Part shown: one piece after another, positions 17,120 to 25,068 of the stretch
Layout: every line of letters starts with the position of its first letter
Numbering within the stretch: the stretch's first letter is position 1
Program-made: the position numbers and the translations under genes
Notes under the pieces: model-generated
What the model was told of the DNA's origin: nothing
What the model saw: the letters and a program-made list of their open reading frames with translations, nothing else
Databases searched by the model: none
Origin: Candidatus Segetimicrobium genomatis
Lineage (GTDB): Bacteria > Sysuimicrobiota > Sysuimicrobiia > Sysuimicrobiales > Kaftiobacteriaceae
Reading direction: 5' to 3'
Assembly: GCA_005882335.1 (NCBI GenBank)
Contig: VBAP01000047.1
Coordinates: forward strand, 1 to 33,854
Length of the DNA: 33,854 nucleotides

Positions 17120-17845
17120 ATGGTGGCACGGCTCATCCTGGCGAGTCTGGTGGCCGATTTCGTACTCCAACCGGGGTCCCTGGTCGCGTGGAAGAAGAGG
17201 AGCTTCTGGGGCCTGCTTGTGCACACCGGCGTCGTATTTGCGGCGTCCCTGTTCATCGGCGTGGAATCATGGTCACGCCGTTATGCGTTCCTCGTTCTGA
17301 TCCTGGCCGCTGCGCACCTCATCATCGATAGCGCCAAGATTGCAGCTGATCGGCGGTGGACGGATGGCTTACGGCCGCTGGCCACGTTCCTCTCTGACCA
17401 GTTCCTCCACGCCGTGTCGATCGTCGTTCTTGCCGCAGCGTTTGGCTATATTCCCGGGGATACGCTGATCAGCGCGCTGCGCCTGCCGTTGGCCGATTCG
17501 CGGTACCTTGCGCTCACCAGTGTGTACATCGCGTGTGTGCTCGGCGGATCGATCGCCGTGAGGCTCGTGGTGCAGTCGTTCTCCGCGCTCGCGGATGCCG
17601 ACCGCCCCGGCCTGCTCAAAGCGGGAGCGTACATCGGGATCATCGAGCGCCTGCTGATCACCTCCCTGGTTGCGGTGAATCAGTTTGGCGCGGTTGGTTT
17701 CGTGCTGGCCGCGAAGTCGGTGGCACGATACAAGGAGATGGAGTCCATACCCAGGTTTGCTGAGTACTACCTCATCGGGACCTTGACGAGTTCGACCATC
17801 GGGGTGATCGGCGGCATGCTGGTGAGGGCGATTTGGACGCGGTAA
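17120..17845 (+). CDS. DUF3307 membrane protein, SatD partner
   Basis: A 241-residue polytopic membrane protein of unknown function. The N-terminal LILASLVADFVLQP, the internal AAHLIIDSAK and SDQFLHAVSIVVL are the conserved Asp/His-containing elements of the DUF3307 family. About six hydrophobic segments are visible (near 3-18, 29-48, 55-70, 96-113, 131-150 and 215-235). ATG 17120 has GAGGGGGA about 6 nt upstream. It follows satD, with the triple dyad array in between, and is 18 nt before pdp, so it is probably transcribed with the nucleoside phosphorylase. The presence of charged His/Asp residues inside membrane segments hints at metal binding or transport, but nothing more can be claimed. 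Confidence 0.83.
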   Translation: MVARLILASLVADFVLQPGSLVAWKKRSFWGLLVHTGVVFAASLFIGVESWSRRYAFLVLILAAAHLIIDSAKIAADRRWTDGLRPLATFLSDQFLHAVSIVVLAAAFGYIPGDTLISALRLPLADSRYLALTSVYIACVLGGSIAVRLVVQSFSALADADRPGLLKAGAYIGIIERLLITSLVAVNQFGAVGFVLAAKSVARYKEMESIPRFAEYYLIGTLTSSTIGVIGGMLVRAIWTR

Positions 17846-17863
17846 CGGCGCGAGATCTGTGAG

Positions 17864-19168
17864 ATGCGCGCCTATGAGCTCATCCAGAAAAAGCGCGACG
17901 GCGGGGAACTGACCGCCGGCGAGATCTCCGCAATCCTGGCCGGGTACGTCGCCGGCGAGATCCCTGATTACCAGATGAGCGCGTTCCTGATGGCAGTCTA
18001 CTTCCGGGGGATGTCGCCCCGGGAGACGGCGGATTTCACCCTGGCCATGGTCCGGTCGGGGGAGACGCTGGACCTCGGCGCCATCCGCGGCACCAAGGTG
18101 GACAAGCACAGCACCGGCGGGGTGGGGGACAAGACTTCTCTGGTGCTCATCCCGCTCGTCGCTGCGGCAGGCGCGCCGGTGGCGAAGATGTCGGGTCGGG
18201 GGTTGGGGCATACCGGGGGAACGATCGACAAGCTGGAGTCGATTCCGGGCTTCCGGACCCAGTTGGACACGCGGGCATTCATCGACCAGGTGAACCGCGT
18301 CGGCTGTGCCATCGTGGCGGCGACGAACGAGCTGGTGCCGGCCGACAGGAAACTTTACTCGCTGCGCGACGTGACCGCCACCGTGGACAGCCTCCCCCTC
18401 ATCGCCAGCAGTGTGATGAGCAAGAAGATCGCCGGTGGCAGCGACGCCATCGTGCTGGACGTGAAGACCGGGAGCGGGGCCTTCATGAAGACCCTGGACG
18501 GAGCGCGGGAGCTGGCTCAGGCGATGGTCGGAATCGGCGCGCAGGTGGGCCGGCGCACCATCGCGCTGATCACCGACATGGACCAACCGTTGGGCCGCGC
18601 CGTGGGCAACGCGCTGGAGGTGGCCGAAGCCATTGAGACGCTGCGGGGCGACGGCCCGATGGATCTGCGGGAGCTGTGCTTGGAGCTCGGCGCGCAGATG
18701 GTGACCCTCGCCGGTGTGGCGCGCTCCGCGGGCGAAGGGAAAGACTTACTGATGAAGATACTGGACGACGGCAGCGCCCTGGCAAAATTCGCGCAGTTGG
18801 TCGACGCGCAAGGTGGTGACCGCCGGGTCGTCGACGACTCCCGCCGGCTGCCCGCCGCGCCTGTTCGTATCGCCGTGGAGGCGCCGTCGTCAGGGGTTGT
18901 CGCGGCGGTCGATGCGCAGGCGCTAGGGCTGGCGGCGATGGGGTTGGGTGCCGGCCGGGCCACGAAGGACGATCGCGTCGATCCCGCGGTCGGCGTCGTG
19001 CTGGTGCGAAAAGTCGGCGATCCCGTGCGGGATGGCGAGCCACTGGCCGACGTCCACGCTCCGGACCGCGCGCGGGCGGCGGAGGCTGGGCGGCGAATCC
19101 AGGCGGCGTACCGCATCGCCGCGCGGGCTCCGGCATCACGCCCGCTGATCCATGGCGTGATCACCTGA
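17864..19168 (+). CDS. pdp: Pyrimidine-nucleoside (thymidine) phosphorylase
   Basis: Phosphorolysis of uridine and thymidine. The protein has 434 residues, the usual size. The N-terminal helical domain MRAYELIQKKRDGGELTAGEI is followed by the phosphate-binding KHSTGGVGDKTS (81-92), MSGRGLGHTGGTIDKLESIPG and SLPLIASSVMSKKIA, then DVKTGSGAFMKT and the C-terminal alpha/beta domain. It completes the deoB-punA-pdp salvage set. A kinase gene starts 1 nt after the stop codon, so both are in one transcript. Confidence 0.95.
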   Translation: MRAYELIQKKRDGGELTAGEISAILAGYVAGEIPDYQMSAFLMAVYFRGMSPRETADFTLAMVRSGETLDLGAIRGTKVDKHSTGGVGDKTSLVLIPLVAAAGAPVAKMSGRGLGHTGGTIDKLESIPGFRTQLDTRAFIDQVNRVGCAIVAATNELVPADRKLYSLRDVTATVDSLPLIASSVMSKKIAGGSDAIVLDVKTGSGAFMKTLDGARELAQAMVGIGAQVGRRTIALITDMDQPLGRAVGNALEVAEAIETLRGDGPMDLRELCLELGAQMVTLAGVARSAGEGKDLLMKILDDGSALAKFAQLVDAQGGDRRVVDDSRRLPAAPVRIAVEAPSSGVVAAVDAQALGLAAMGLGAGRATKDDRVDPAVGVVLVRKVGDPVRDGEPLADVHAPDRARAAEAGRRIQAAYRIAARAPASRPLIHGVIT

Positions 19169-19169
19169 G

Positions 19170-19682
19170 ATGGTCGTGCGTGTCCCGGACCCGTCCCTGG
19201 TCGTGCTCTGCGGACCGGCGGGGAGCGGGAAGACGACGTTTGCCCGGCGCCACTTTCGGGACACGGCGATCGTCTCTTCCGATCGCTGCCGCGCCATGAT
19301 CGCCGACGACGAAGCCAACATTCGCGTCTCACGAGACGCCTTCGAGCTCTTCCACGCCATCATCGAGATGCGGTTGCGTCACCGCCGGCTCACTGTGGCG
19401 GACAGCACCGCGCTGCTGCCAGAGGCGCGAAGGATGCTGCGTCAGATCGCCCGGCGGTGCGAGGTGCCGGTCATCGCCCTCCTGCTTGACGTGCCGGAGG
19501 CGACGTGCCTGGTGTGGGACGAACGCCGCGACCGCCGGGTCGGGCGGCCGGTGATTCACCGGCAGTGGGAACGCTTTCAGCAAGCCCTCCGCGCGGTGCC
19601 AAACGAGGGGTTCGACCAGGTCGTGACTCTGGACCAGGCAGAACTTGATAGGACGCGGGTGGAAATAGTGAATAGTGAATAG
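19170..19682 (+). CDS. P-loop kinase resembling the kinase domain of bacterial Pnkp
   Basis: A 170-residue P-loop protein. The Walker A is GPAGSGKT (15-22), followed by ARRHF, AIVSSDRCRAMIADDE (34-48), DAFELFHAIIEMRLRHRRLTVADSTALLPEAR and DVPEATCLVWDERRDRRVGRPV. This pattern of S-S-D-x-x-R, D-A-F-E and the lid arginines matches the 5'-OH polynucleotide kinase module of bacterial Pnkp. Here it stands alone, without the phosphatase or ligase modules and without a neighbouring hen1. It could phosphorylate nucleic acid ends or a nucleoside; its place directly after pdp suggests the latter is worth considering. The last 8 residues (RVEIVNSE) come from a heptad repeat. Confidence 0.78.
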   Translation: MVVRVPDPSLVVLCGPAGSGKTTFARRHFRDTAIVSSDRCRAMIADDEANIRVSRDAFELFHAIIEMRLRHRRLTVADSTALLPEARRMLRQIARRCEVPVIALLLDVPEATCLVWDERRDRRVGRPVIHRQWERFQQALRAVPNEGFDQVVTLDQAELDRTRVEIVNSE

Positions 19683-19740
19683 TGAAATAGTTTAAGGGAC
19701 CGGACGGCGGTAGTTGCTATTCACTATTCACCATTCACCC
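19661..19740. repeat. Heptad inverted repeat (AGTGAAT type) overlapping the kinase 3' end
   Basis: The left arm (19661-19690) has AGTGAAT units, covers the last codons of the kinase gene and contains its stop. The right arm (19716-19740) has ATTCACT/ATTCACC units. The arms are complementary with a few mismatches. Confidence 0.8.
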
Positions 19741-19779
19741 CAGTCTCAACTGTTTTGCTCCCATGGAGGAAACTGCACA

Positions 19780-20640
19780 ATGGGAATCACGCGTGTTGGT
19801 GTCGTGGGCTGCGGTTTGATGGGGTCCGGGATAGCGGAGGCCTGCGCGCGGAGCGGATATGCCGTCGTCGTACGGGAAGTCAGCGAGGAGTTGCTGGCGA
19901 AGGGGCTGGCACGGGTCGAGCAGTCCATGCAACGCGGCGTACAGCGCGGCAAACTTGCGAGTGATGAGGCGCGGGCGGCCCGCGCCCGCATTACCGGGAC
20001 CACCCGTCTGGACGATCTGGCCGAGGTCGATCTCATCATCGAAGCCGTGGTTGAGAATATGCCCCTGAAGCAAGAGGTGTTCCGGGAACTCGACCGCCGC
20101 TGCCCGCCTTCGACGATCTTTGCCAGCAACACCTCATCGCTGTCCATCACGGAGATGGCATCGGTGACCTCGCGCCGGGATCGATTCCTGGGGATGCACT
20201 TCTTCAATCCGGTCCCGGTGATGAAACTCGTCGAGCTCGTGCGCGGCCTCCAGACGGTAGACCCGACGATGACCGCCGGCCGGCGCTTCGCGGAGTCGCT
20301 GGGCAAGACGGTGGTGGTGTGCAAGGACAGCCCGGGGTTCATCGTCAACTTCCTGCTGGTTCCGTATCTGCTCGACGCCGTGCGGGCGCTGGAGAAGGGA
20401 GTCGCCACCAAGGAAGACATCGACGCCGCGGTGCAGCTGGGGCTCGCGCATCCGATGGGGCCGCTCACGCTGCTCGACTACGTCGGCATCGATACGACCT
20501 ACTACATTGCGGAGGCGATGTTTCAGGAGTTCAAGGATCCGCGGTATGCTGCGCCGCCGCTGATGAAGCAAATGGTGCTGGCGGGTCTGCATGGGCGGAA
20601 GAGTGGGCGAGGCTTCTATGAGTACACCAAGGAGGGTTAG
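19780..20640 (+). CDS. hbd: 3-hydroxyacyl-CoA (3-hydroxybutyryl-CoA) dehydrogenase
   Basis: NAD-dependent oxidation of 3-hydroxybutyryl-CoA to acetoacetyl-CoA. The protein has 286 residues. The Rossmann motif is GVVGCGLMGSGIA (7-19), then IIEAVVENMPLKQEVFREL. The catalytic block is FASNTSSLSI...GMHFFNPVPVMKLVELV (Ser and His of the family), followed by KDSPGFIVNFLLVPYL and AHPMGPLTLLDYVGID. ATG 19780 has GGAGGA (19765-19770) 9 nt upstream; upstream in-frame codons belong to the preceding repeat. It is convergent with the DUF1444 gene, leaving 11 nt between stops. It supplies the third step of butyryl-CoA oxidation together with genes downstream. Confidence 0.95.
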   Translation: MGITRVGVVGCGLMGSGIAEACARSGYAVVVREVSEELLAKGLARVEQSMQRGVQRGKLASDEARAARARITGTTRLDDLAEVDLIIEAVVENMPLKQEVFRELDRRCPPSTIFASNTSSLSITEMASVTSRRDRFLGMHFFNPVPVMKLVELVRGLQTVDPTMTAGRRFAESLGKTVVVCKDSPGFIVNFLLVPYLLDAVRALEKGVATKEDIDAAVQLGLAHPMGPLTLLDYVGIDTTYYIAEAMFQEFKDPRYAAPPLMKQMVLAGLHGRKSGRGFYEYTKEG

Positions 20641-20651
20641 CTGCGTTCTCC

Positions 20652-21479
20652 TCAGTCTGGTTCTACCTCTGCTCTGAGCAGCCCGTCCCGCGTGAACCGG
20701 TAGAGCCGCGGTGTCAATGGCGATCTCGCTGACCTGAATAGTTCTTCCGCTTTGGCCGCGAGCTGATCGGCTTCCGTCGTGGGCGCAATCAGGCAGGCGT
20801 GCTCGTGAGGAATCGCCAGCAGTGGGTCGACGACACCGGCGGGGACCATTAGATCTGCCACCAGCAGCCTTGCCGCGTCGAACCCATCCAGCGACACATA
20901 TTCGGCGCGCGGTCCCCCGATCTCATCCAAGATGTGGCGGGTGCGCGCCCGCAAATTGCCCACCGCCAGCCGCTGCAACTCATCCGGCGTGATCTGCCAC
21001 GCCTCCGGCATCGCCTCGGTCACGAGCGTCATCCGGTGGTGTCCTTCGATGACGTAGACAATGCTGATCTGATCGTCGAGCGTGCGGCGGACAATGCGGT
21101 TCTCGTGGACGTACCCCATCAGTGGGGGCAGGGCTGCGGTCCGCTTCAACAACGGGATGACTCGGTCCCGAACGAGGGGAAACGGCGGCGGGACGACGGG
21201 AGGAACCTGCTGCCGCAGCGCTGCGGCCAACTCCTCAAACAGCGCCGCTTCACTGAGGCGTCGCCGCCACCGGACGGCATACGTACTAAGAAGGTCGATT
21301 TCCAGGTTGTAGCCGAGGACGGCACACGCCATACCTGCGGCCGTATTGCGCACCCATTGAACGTCAGCCGTCTGGGTCAGGTACGCCAGCACCCGACGGC
21401 GAAAACGCACGAAGCCCTGGCGAACCACGACCGCCGCCACGAGGACCGTCATCAACAGCGCGGCGGCCCACTGCAGCAT
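20652..21479 (-). CDS. DUF1444 (YtpQ-like) protein with N-terminal membrane anchor
   Basis: The minus-strand ATG at 21479, 5 nt after the stop of the DUF35 gene, gives 275 residues. The N-terminus MLQWAAALLMTVLVAAVVVR is a single membrane helix, not found in the soluble YtpQ type as I know it. The DUF1444 body follows: LMGYVHENRIVRRTLDDQISIVYV, ITPDELQRLAVGNLRAR, then Y-V-S-L-D-G-F-D-A-A-R-L-L-V-A-D and DPLLAIPHEHACLIAPTT. Its function is unknown. It is the last gene of the minus-strand thiolase/DUF35 block and probably co-transcribed with it. The open frame extends upstream without a plausible start. Confidence 0.82.
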   Translation of the reverse strand: MLQWAAALLMTVLVAAVVVRQGFVRFRRRVLAYLTQTADVQWVRNTAAGMACAVLGYNLEIDLLSTYAVRWRRRLSEAALFEELAAALRQQVPPVVPPPFPLVRDRVIPLLKRTAALPPLMGYVHENRIVRRTLDDQISIVYVIEGHHRMTLVTEAMPEAWQITPDELQRLAVGNLRARTRHILDEIGGPRAEYVSLDGFDAARLLVADLMVPAGVVDPLLAIPHEHACLIAPTTEADQLAAKAEELFRSARSPLTPRLYRFTRDGLLRAEVEPD

Positions 21480-21484
21480 CGAGG

Positions 21485-22006
21485 CTAGGGGGTGGGGCGA
21501 CGCGGGAGGACCCGGCGAGGGGCGAAGCCGGCGATGTCGTCCATGCTGCCCCGGCGCCGGCGCGGCGGCGCGAGCACGGCATCGACCGGCATCTCCACCT
21601 GTACGTCCTGGGGACGGAGGTGCAGCAGCCGTCCAATCAGCCCGCCACTGGTCCCATCGATGCGGACGAATGCGACGACCTGCGGCGGGTCGAGCGGGCG
21701 GCCGTCCTGGTCCTCGTGCACGACCGTGTATGTATGTACGCGTCCGCTCGGTGCCACCTCCGCCCACGCCTCAGACAGATCCGCAAAGCAACGCTCACAG
21801 TAGAGGCGAGGGGGAAGGTAGGTCACCTGACACTCCGCGCACGTGGTCACGGCGAAGACGCCCTTCCGACGCAGTGTCTGGAAAAAACGTTCCCCTGCGA
21901 CGCCGGCCGTATAGAGGTACTGGACCGGCATCGTTCCGTGCCAGACCCTGGCCGCGGCGACGTTGGTGAGCCCTTTGAACACGTTTAGGACCTCCGCTTC
22001 CGACAC
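21485..22006 (-). CDS. DUF35 Zn-ribbon/OB-fold protein, complete zinc site
   Basis: A 173-residue partner of thiolase-like proteins. The rubredoxin-like zinc ribbon is complete, C-A-E-C...Y-C-E-R-C in TTCAECQVTYLPPRLYCERCF, and is followed by an OB fold (SGRVHTYTVVHEDQ...PPQVVAFVRIDGTSGGLIGRLL). In the benzylsuccinate pathway and in archaeal mevalonate synthesis, DUF35 proteins form complexes with thiolases and shuttle CoA substrates; that role is inferred here. The start is GTG, 45 nt after the second DUF35 gene, with a heptad repeat between. An N-terminal region of about 40 residues precedes the ribbon. Confidence 0.88.
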   Translation of the reverse strand: MSEAEVLNVFKGLTNVAAARVWHGTMPVQYLYTAGVAGERFFQTLRRKGVFAVTTCAECQVTYLPPRLYCERCFADLSEAWAEVAPSGRVHTYTVVHEDQDGRPLDPPQVVAFVRIDGTSGGLIGRLLHLRPQDVQVEMPVDAVLAPPRRRRGSMDDIAGFAPRRVLPRRPTP

Positions 22007-22015
22007 AACTCTCTG

Positions 22016-22056
22016 GGTACTGGTGACTGGTTACTGGTGACTGGCTACTGGTTACT
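22016..22056. repeat. Heptad tandem repeat (TGACTGG type), single arm
   Basis: Six tandem 7-nt units (ACTGGTG, ACTGGTT, ACTGGTG, ACTGGCT, ACTGGTT) fill the gap between the two DUF35 genes, reaching the TAA of the first. Unlike the other junctions no complementary arm is seen. The same word family recurs at 26314-26400. Confidence 0.78.
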
Positions 22057-22633
22057 TCTTGGTCCTCTTTCTAACGGGTTCAAAATAGAGAATGTCCGTA
22101 ATCGCGCCCTCCCGCTTCGCCGGAGGCTTCCACACCGCGCGCACCGGCAACCCCGCGCGCACCTGCCGCCGGATCTCAGTGACCGTACGGCCGCGTACGC
22201 CGCCCACAAGATGGAGGAATCCGACCCGCGGGCTGGTGCCATCGATCTCAATCACCGCCGGAATCTGCGGGACACGCAGCGGCTTCATGTCCCAGGTCAC
22301 GTAGCAGATGGAGAAGGTGTTGATCGTGCCGGTGTCGAGCAGCTCGACCCATTCATCCATCGGTTTGAAGTCGAGTTCACAGAACGCGCGGGGTGGGGTG
22401 ACGGTGCGACCGCATCGCCGGCAGCGTACGCCGTAGATCTTGCCTTGCCGCAGCCCGTCCAGAAATCGGCTGATGGCGACCCCTGCGTCCCACGCATACT
22501 CCAATCTTGGTGCCCACGCAGTCGAGCCCACTTGCCCGCGGAACTCTTCTTCGTTGAGCGGATGGCCCCGCAGCGGGACATATGGAGGCGCCTGCGCCCG
22601 CGCGATCGCGGGCTTGGCTCGAGTTCTCGCCAT
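22052..22633 (-). CDS. DUF35 Zn-ribbon/OB-fold protein, degenerate zinc site
   Basis: A 193-residue second DUF35 protein. The ribbon reads CRRCGRTVTPPRAFCELDF: the first three Cys are present and the fourth ligand is Asp. The OB fold follows with LLDTGTINTFSICYVTWDM...IPAVIEIDGTSPRVGFLHL and a basic C-terminus (VRKRTKK). The ATG overlaps the stop of the thiolase-like gene by one base (TGATG), so it is translationally coupled to that gene. The two DUF35 proteins are clearly diverged from each other, which suggests one for each thiolase-like subunit. Confidence 0.87.
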   Translation of the reverse strand: MARTRAKPAIARAQAPPYVPLRGHPLNEEEFRGQVGSTAWAPRLEYAWDAGVAISRFLDGLRQGKIYGVRCRRCGRTVTPPRAFCELDFKPMDEWVELLDTGTINTFSICYVTWDMKPLRVPQIPAVIEIDGTSPRVGFLHLVGGVRGRTVTEIRRQVRAGLPVRAVWKPPAKREGAITDILYFEPVRKRTKK

Positions 22634-23808
22634 CAGCGGACTCCGAGTACGGCGACGGTCCCGATTTGCATCAGATCACCCCAAGCCTGCGCAACACCCC
22701 GTTCCGGATTCCCGGGGACCTGCCGGGCGCCGGCCTCCCGGCGCAGCTGCCAGAATAACTCGCAGACCTTCATCAACCCGGCGGCGGCGATCGGATTGCC
22801 CACCCCCATCAATCCTCCAGAGGGGCAGCTGGGGAGCTCCCCGGTGCGATCGAATCGACCGCGCGCCAGATCTTCCGGCGCCTGGCCTCTATCGGCGAGT
22901 TGCAGGCCCTCCAGGTGGTGCAGCTCCTTGTAGGCGAAGGGGTCGTATGGCTCGGCCACATGGATCTGCTTTCGTGGTTCGGTGACCCCGGCCATCTCGT
23001 AGGCCATCCACGCAGCCTTTTCCACATAGCGTGGGTACGCCAAGTCGCGGTTCCCCCAATATGAGGTATCGAGACACCACCCCACGCCCTGAATCCAGAT
23101 CGGTCGATCAGAGAGACGCCGCGCGACCTGTTCGGATGCCAACACGACCGCCGCGGCGCCGTCGGAGATGGGACTCACCATCAGCCGGTGTACCGGCCAG
23201 GCCACCACGTCGGAGTCGAGGATGTCTTTGACGGTGAGCTGCGCTGCGACCTGGGCCGCCGGATGGGCCAGCGCGTTGTGCTTGTTTTTGACCGACACCA
23301 GAGCGATGTCTTCGTTGCGGATGCCGTACGCGGCCATGTATCGTTGCTGTTCCAGCGAGAAGATCCACAGCAGATTGGGACCCAGCGGCCGTTCGATGAT
23401 GTGGTCGAAGATGGTCAGGAACGCGCCCTGCGGATGGGGCTGGCAGCTGCTCATCTTCTCTTCGGCGACGACCAGCACCAGATCGAACACGCCCGAGGCC
23501 ACCATCATCCAACCGCTGATGATGCTGAACACGCCCGACCCGCCGCCCACGTAGGCGCGGAGGTACGGCTTGCCGACGCCGCCGGCTCCGTCCAGCAGCC
23601 ACTCGCCTTTCATGTGCACGCCGTCGAATGCGTCCGGAGCGGTGGCCATGACCACCGCCTGGATGTCTTTGAGCCTTATGCCGGCGGTCTGGAGCGCCTG
23701 TGACGCGGCATAGTACGCGAGTTCCTTGCCGGTGTCCAACGCCCGGCGCATGAACAGGCTCAGACCGGCGCCGATGACGGCGACCCGACGAGTCGGCTTC
23801 CGCTTCAT
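22633..23808 (-). CDS. Thiolase-like protein A without catalytic Cys and His
   Basis: A 391-residue protein with the thiolase fold, SCP2-like. The N-terminus VAVIGAGLSLF and the GKELAYYAASQALQTAGI helix are typical. Where thiolases carry the nucleophilic Cys (C-A-S-G) the sequence is VGGGSG (87-92), and the GHP motif with the catalytic His is GVGNPIAAAG. The rest (SDGAAAVVLASEQVARR, AYEMAGV, CPSGGLMG) is conserved. It could be a non-catalytic subunit, or an acyl-CoA binding partner of thiolase B. It is coupled by a one-base overlap to a DUF35 gene. Annotation simply as acetyl-CoA acetyltransferase would be misleading. Confidence 0.85.
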   Translation of the reverse strand: MKRKPTRRVAVIGAGLSLFMRRALDTGKELAYYAASQALQTAGIRLKDIQAVVMATAPDAFDGVHMKGEWLLDGAGGVGKPYLRAYVGGGSGVFSIISGWMMVASGVFDLVLVVAEEKMSSCQPHPQGAFLTIFDHIIERPLGPNLLWIFSLEQQRYMAAYGIRNEDIALVSVKNKHNALAHPAAQVAAQLTVKDILDSDVVAWPVHRLMVSPISDGAAAVVLASEQVARRLSDRPIWIQGVGWCLDTSYWGNRDLAYPRYVEKAAWMAYEMAGVTEPRKQIHVAEPYDPFAYKELHHLEGLQLADRGQAPEDLARGRFDRTGELPSCPSGGLMGVGNPIAAAGLMKVCELFWQLRREAGARQVPGNPERGVAQAWGDLMQIGTVAVLGVR

Positions 23809-23829
23809 GATGGCTGCTCCACTGCGGGC

Positions 23830-23915
23830 CCAAGGGACCCTGGTACCGTGCGACCAAGCAGACGGGGAGGCGTGCTCGCATGGTCCCTTGGTCTCATGGT
23901 TCCATGGTCCCGTAG
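23830..23915. repeat. Short-period inverted repeat (GGTCCCTT type) between the thiolase-like genes
   Basis: CCAAGGGACC (23830-23839) pairs perfectly with GGTCCCTTGG (23882-23891), and further 8-9-nt units such as CATGGTCCC and TTGGTCTCA follow. The same word family reappears, expanded, at 29955-30042. Confidence 0.75.
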
Positions 23916-23916
23916 T

Positions 23917-25065
23917 TTAGTCTGCACTCAGCACCAGCGCGCCCCCGCTCTGTGTCGGAATTCCCCTCCACGAGACGACCAGACCTGTCGTCGCCTGTGC
24001 GACCTGCGCGCGGCCGGCTTCGCCCCGAATTTGACGCACGGCTTCTGCCGTCCGGTAGAGCGCGGTCGCATCGAAGCAATAGCCCATGCCGAGGCTTCCG
24101 CCGGAAGGATTCACCGGCAGCCGGCCGTCCCGCCTCGTGTCTCCTTCCATGACCATCCGGGTCACATCTGCGCGCGGCGCCAGTTGTGCTGCTTCGAGGT
24201 GCTGCAGTTCTTTATAGGCGTACGTGTCATCGATCTCGGCGAACCGAATCTCCCGGTCTGGCTGAGTGATGCCCGCCATCCGATACGCCATCTCTGCCGC
24301 CACGCCGGCGTAGGACGCCTGGCCCCATGACCGTCCGGCGAGCCAGGGACTGCCCGACGCCCATCCCACCCCGCGGATCCACACCGGTTTAGGCGTCCGG
24401 CGCGCTGCCTCTTCTGACGCCAGGACGAGAACGACCGCACCGTCAGAGTTCGGGCTGATCTCGAGCTCCCGCAGGGGTTCGCAGACCGTGGCCGAGGCCA
24501 GGACGTCGTCGGGGGAGAGGATCCCGCCGTACGCGGCCACCGGGTTGCCAAGCGCGTGACGCCGGTTCTTGACCACGACCATCGCCACGGCGTCTTCTGG
24601 CGAGCCGGTCTCATGCAGGTATCGCCGCATCTCCATTCCGGCCACGAAGTGCGGGGTGACGCGCAGAGCACGTTCGTACGTGGGATCCAGCGCCATCGCC
24701 AGGACCTGTTCGTGGGTGAGGATGTTTGAGGTCTTGCAATGCGCTTCGACTGCGACCAGATCGGCGATCCCGGTGCGGATGAGCATGACCGCGGCGGCAA
24801 CACCTTGCAGGCCGTCGCCAGCGATCGTGTGAACCGGTCGCAGCACGGCCCCGAGCTGGTCTGGTGTGTACTCGTCGGTGATGCTCGTGCCCTCGTGGAA
24901 ATCTTCGCAGACGCTGATAAAGCTTTCGATGTCCTGATGAGTCACGCCGGCGTCGCCGTACGCACGTGTGGCGGATTCGAATCCCAATTCGCGGTAGGAA
25001 CGGTCGACGGAGAGGGGGCGCGGCGGGACCGCGCCGACGCCCACCACGGCTACGCGATCACTCAT
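23917..25065 (-). CDS. Thiolase-like protein B without catalytic Cys and His
   Basis: A 382-residue thiolase-fold protein. The start at 25065 gives the expected MSDRVAVVGVGAVPPRPLSV; upstream in-frame sequence belongs to the divergent repeat region. The nucleophile position is Ala82 (IAGDGLQG instead of C-A-S-G-x-Q-x), and the GHP segment reads NPSGGSLGMGYCFDATAL, so the Cys-His pair is missing. Conserved parts are SPNSDGAVVLVLASEEAARR, EMAYRMAGI and AEIDDTYAYKELQHLEAAQL; the KEL(Q/H)HLE block is also present in thiolase A. It leads a five-gene minus-strand block (B, A, DUF35, DUF35, DUF1444) and is divergent from the acyl-CoA dehydrogenase. Confidence 0.85.
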   Translation of the reverse strand: MSDRVAVVGVGAVPPRPLSVDRSYRELGFESATRAYGDAGVTHQDIESFISVCEDFHEGTSITDEYTPDQLGAVLRPVHTIAGDGLQGVAAAVMLIRTGIADLVAVEAHCKTSNILTHEQVLAMALDPTYERALRVTPHFVAGMEMRRYLHETGSPEDAVAMVVVKNRRHALGNPVAAYGGILSPDDVLASATVCEPLRELEISPNSDGAVVLVLASEEAARRTPKPVWIRGVGWASGSPWLAGRSWGQASYAGVAAEMAYRMAGITQPDREIRFAEIDDTYAYKELQHLEAAQLAPRADVTRMVMEGDTRRDGRLPVNPSGGSLGMGYCFDATALYRTAEAVRQIRGEAGRAQVAQATTGLVVSWRGIPTQSGGALVLSAD

Positions 25066-25068
25066 ACT

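Noticed and set aside
20652-21767. Long N-terminal extension of the DUF1444 protein (start near 21767)
   Set aside because: The extension is antisense-free low-complexity Pro/Arg/Ala sequence that lies entirely over the DUF35 gene in another frame; the membrane helix begins at the ATG at 21479.
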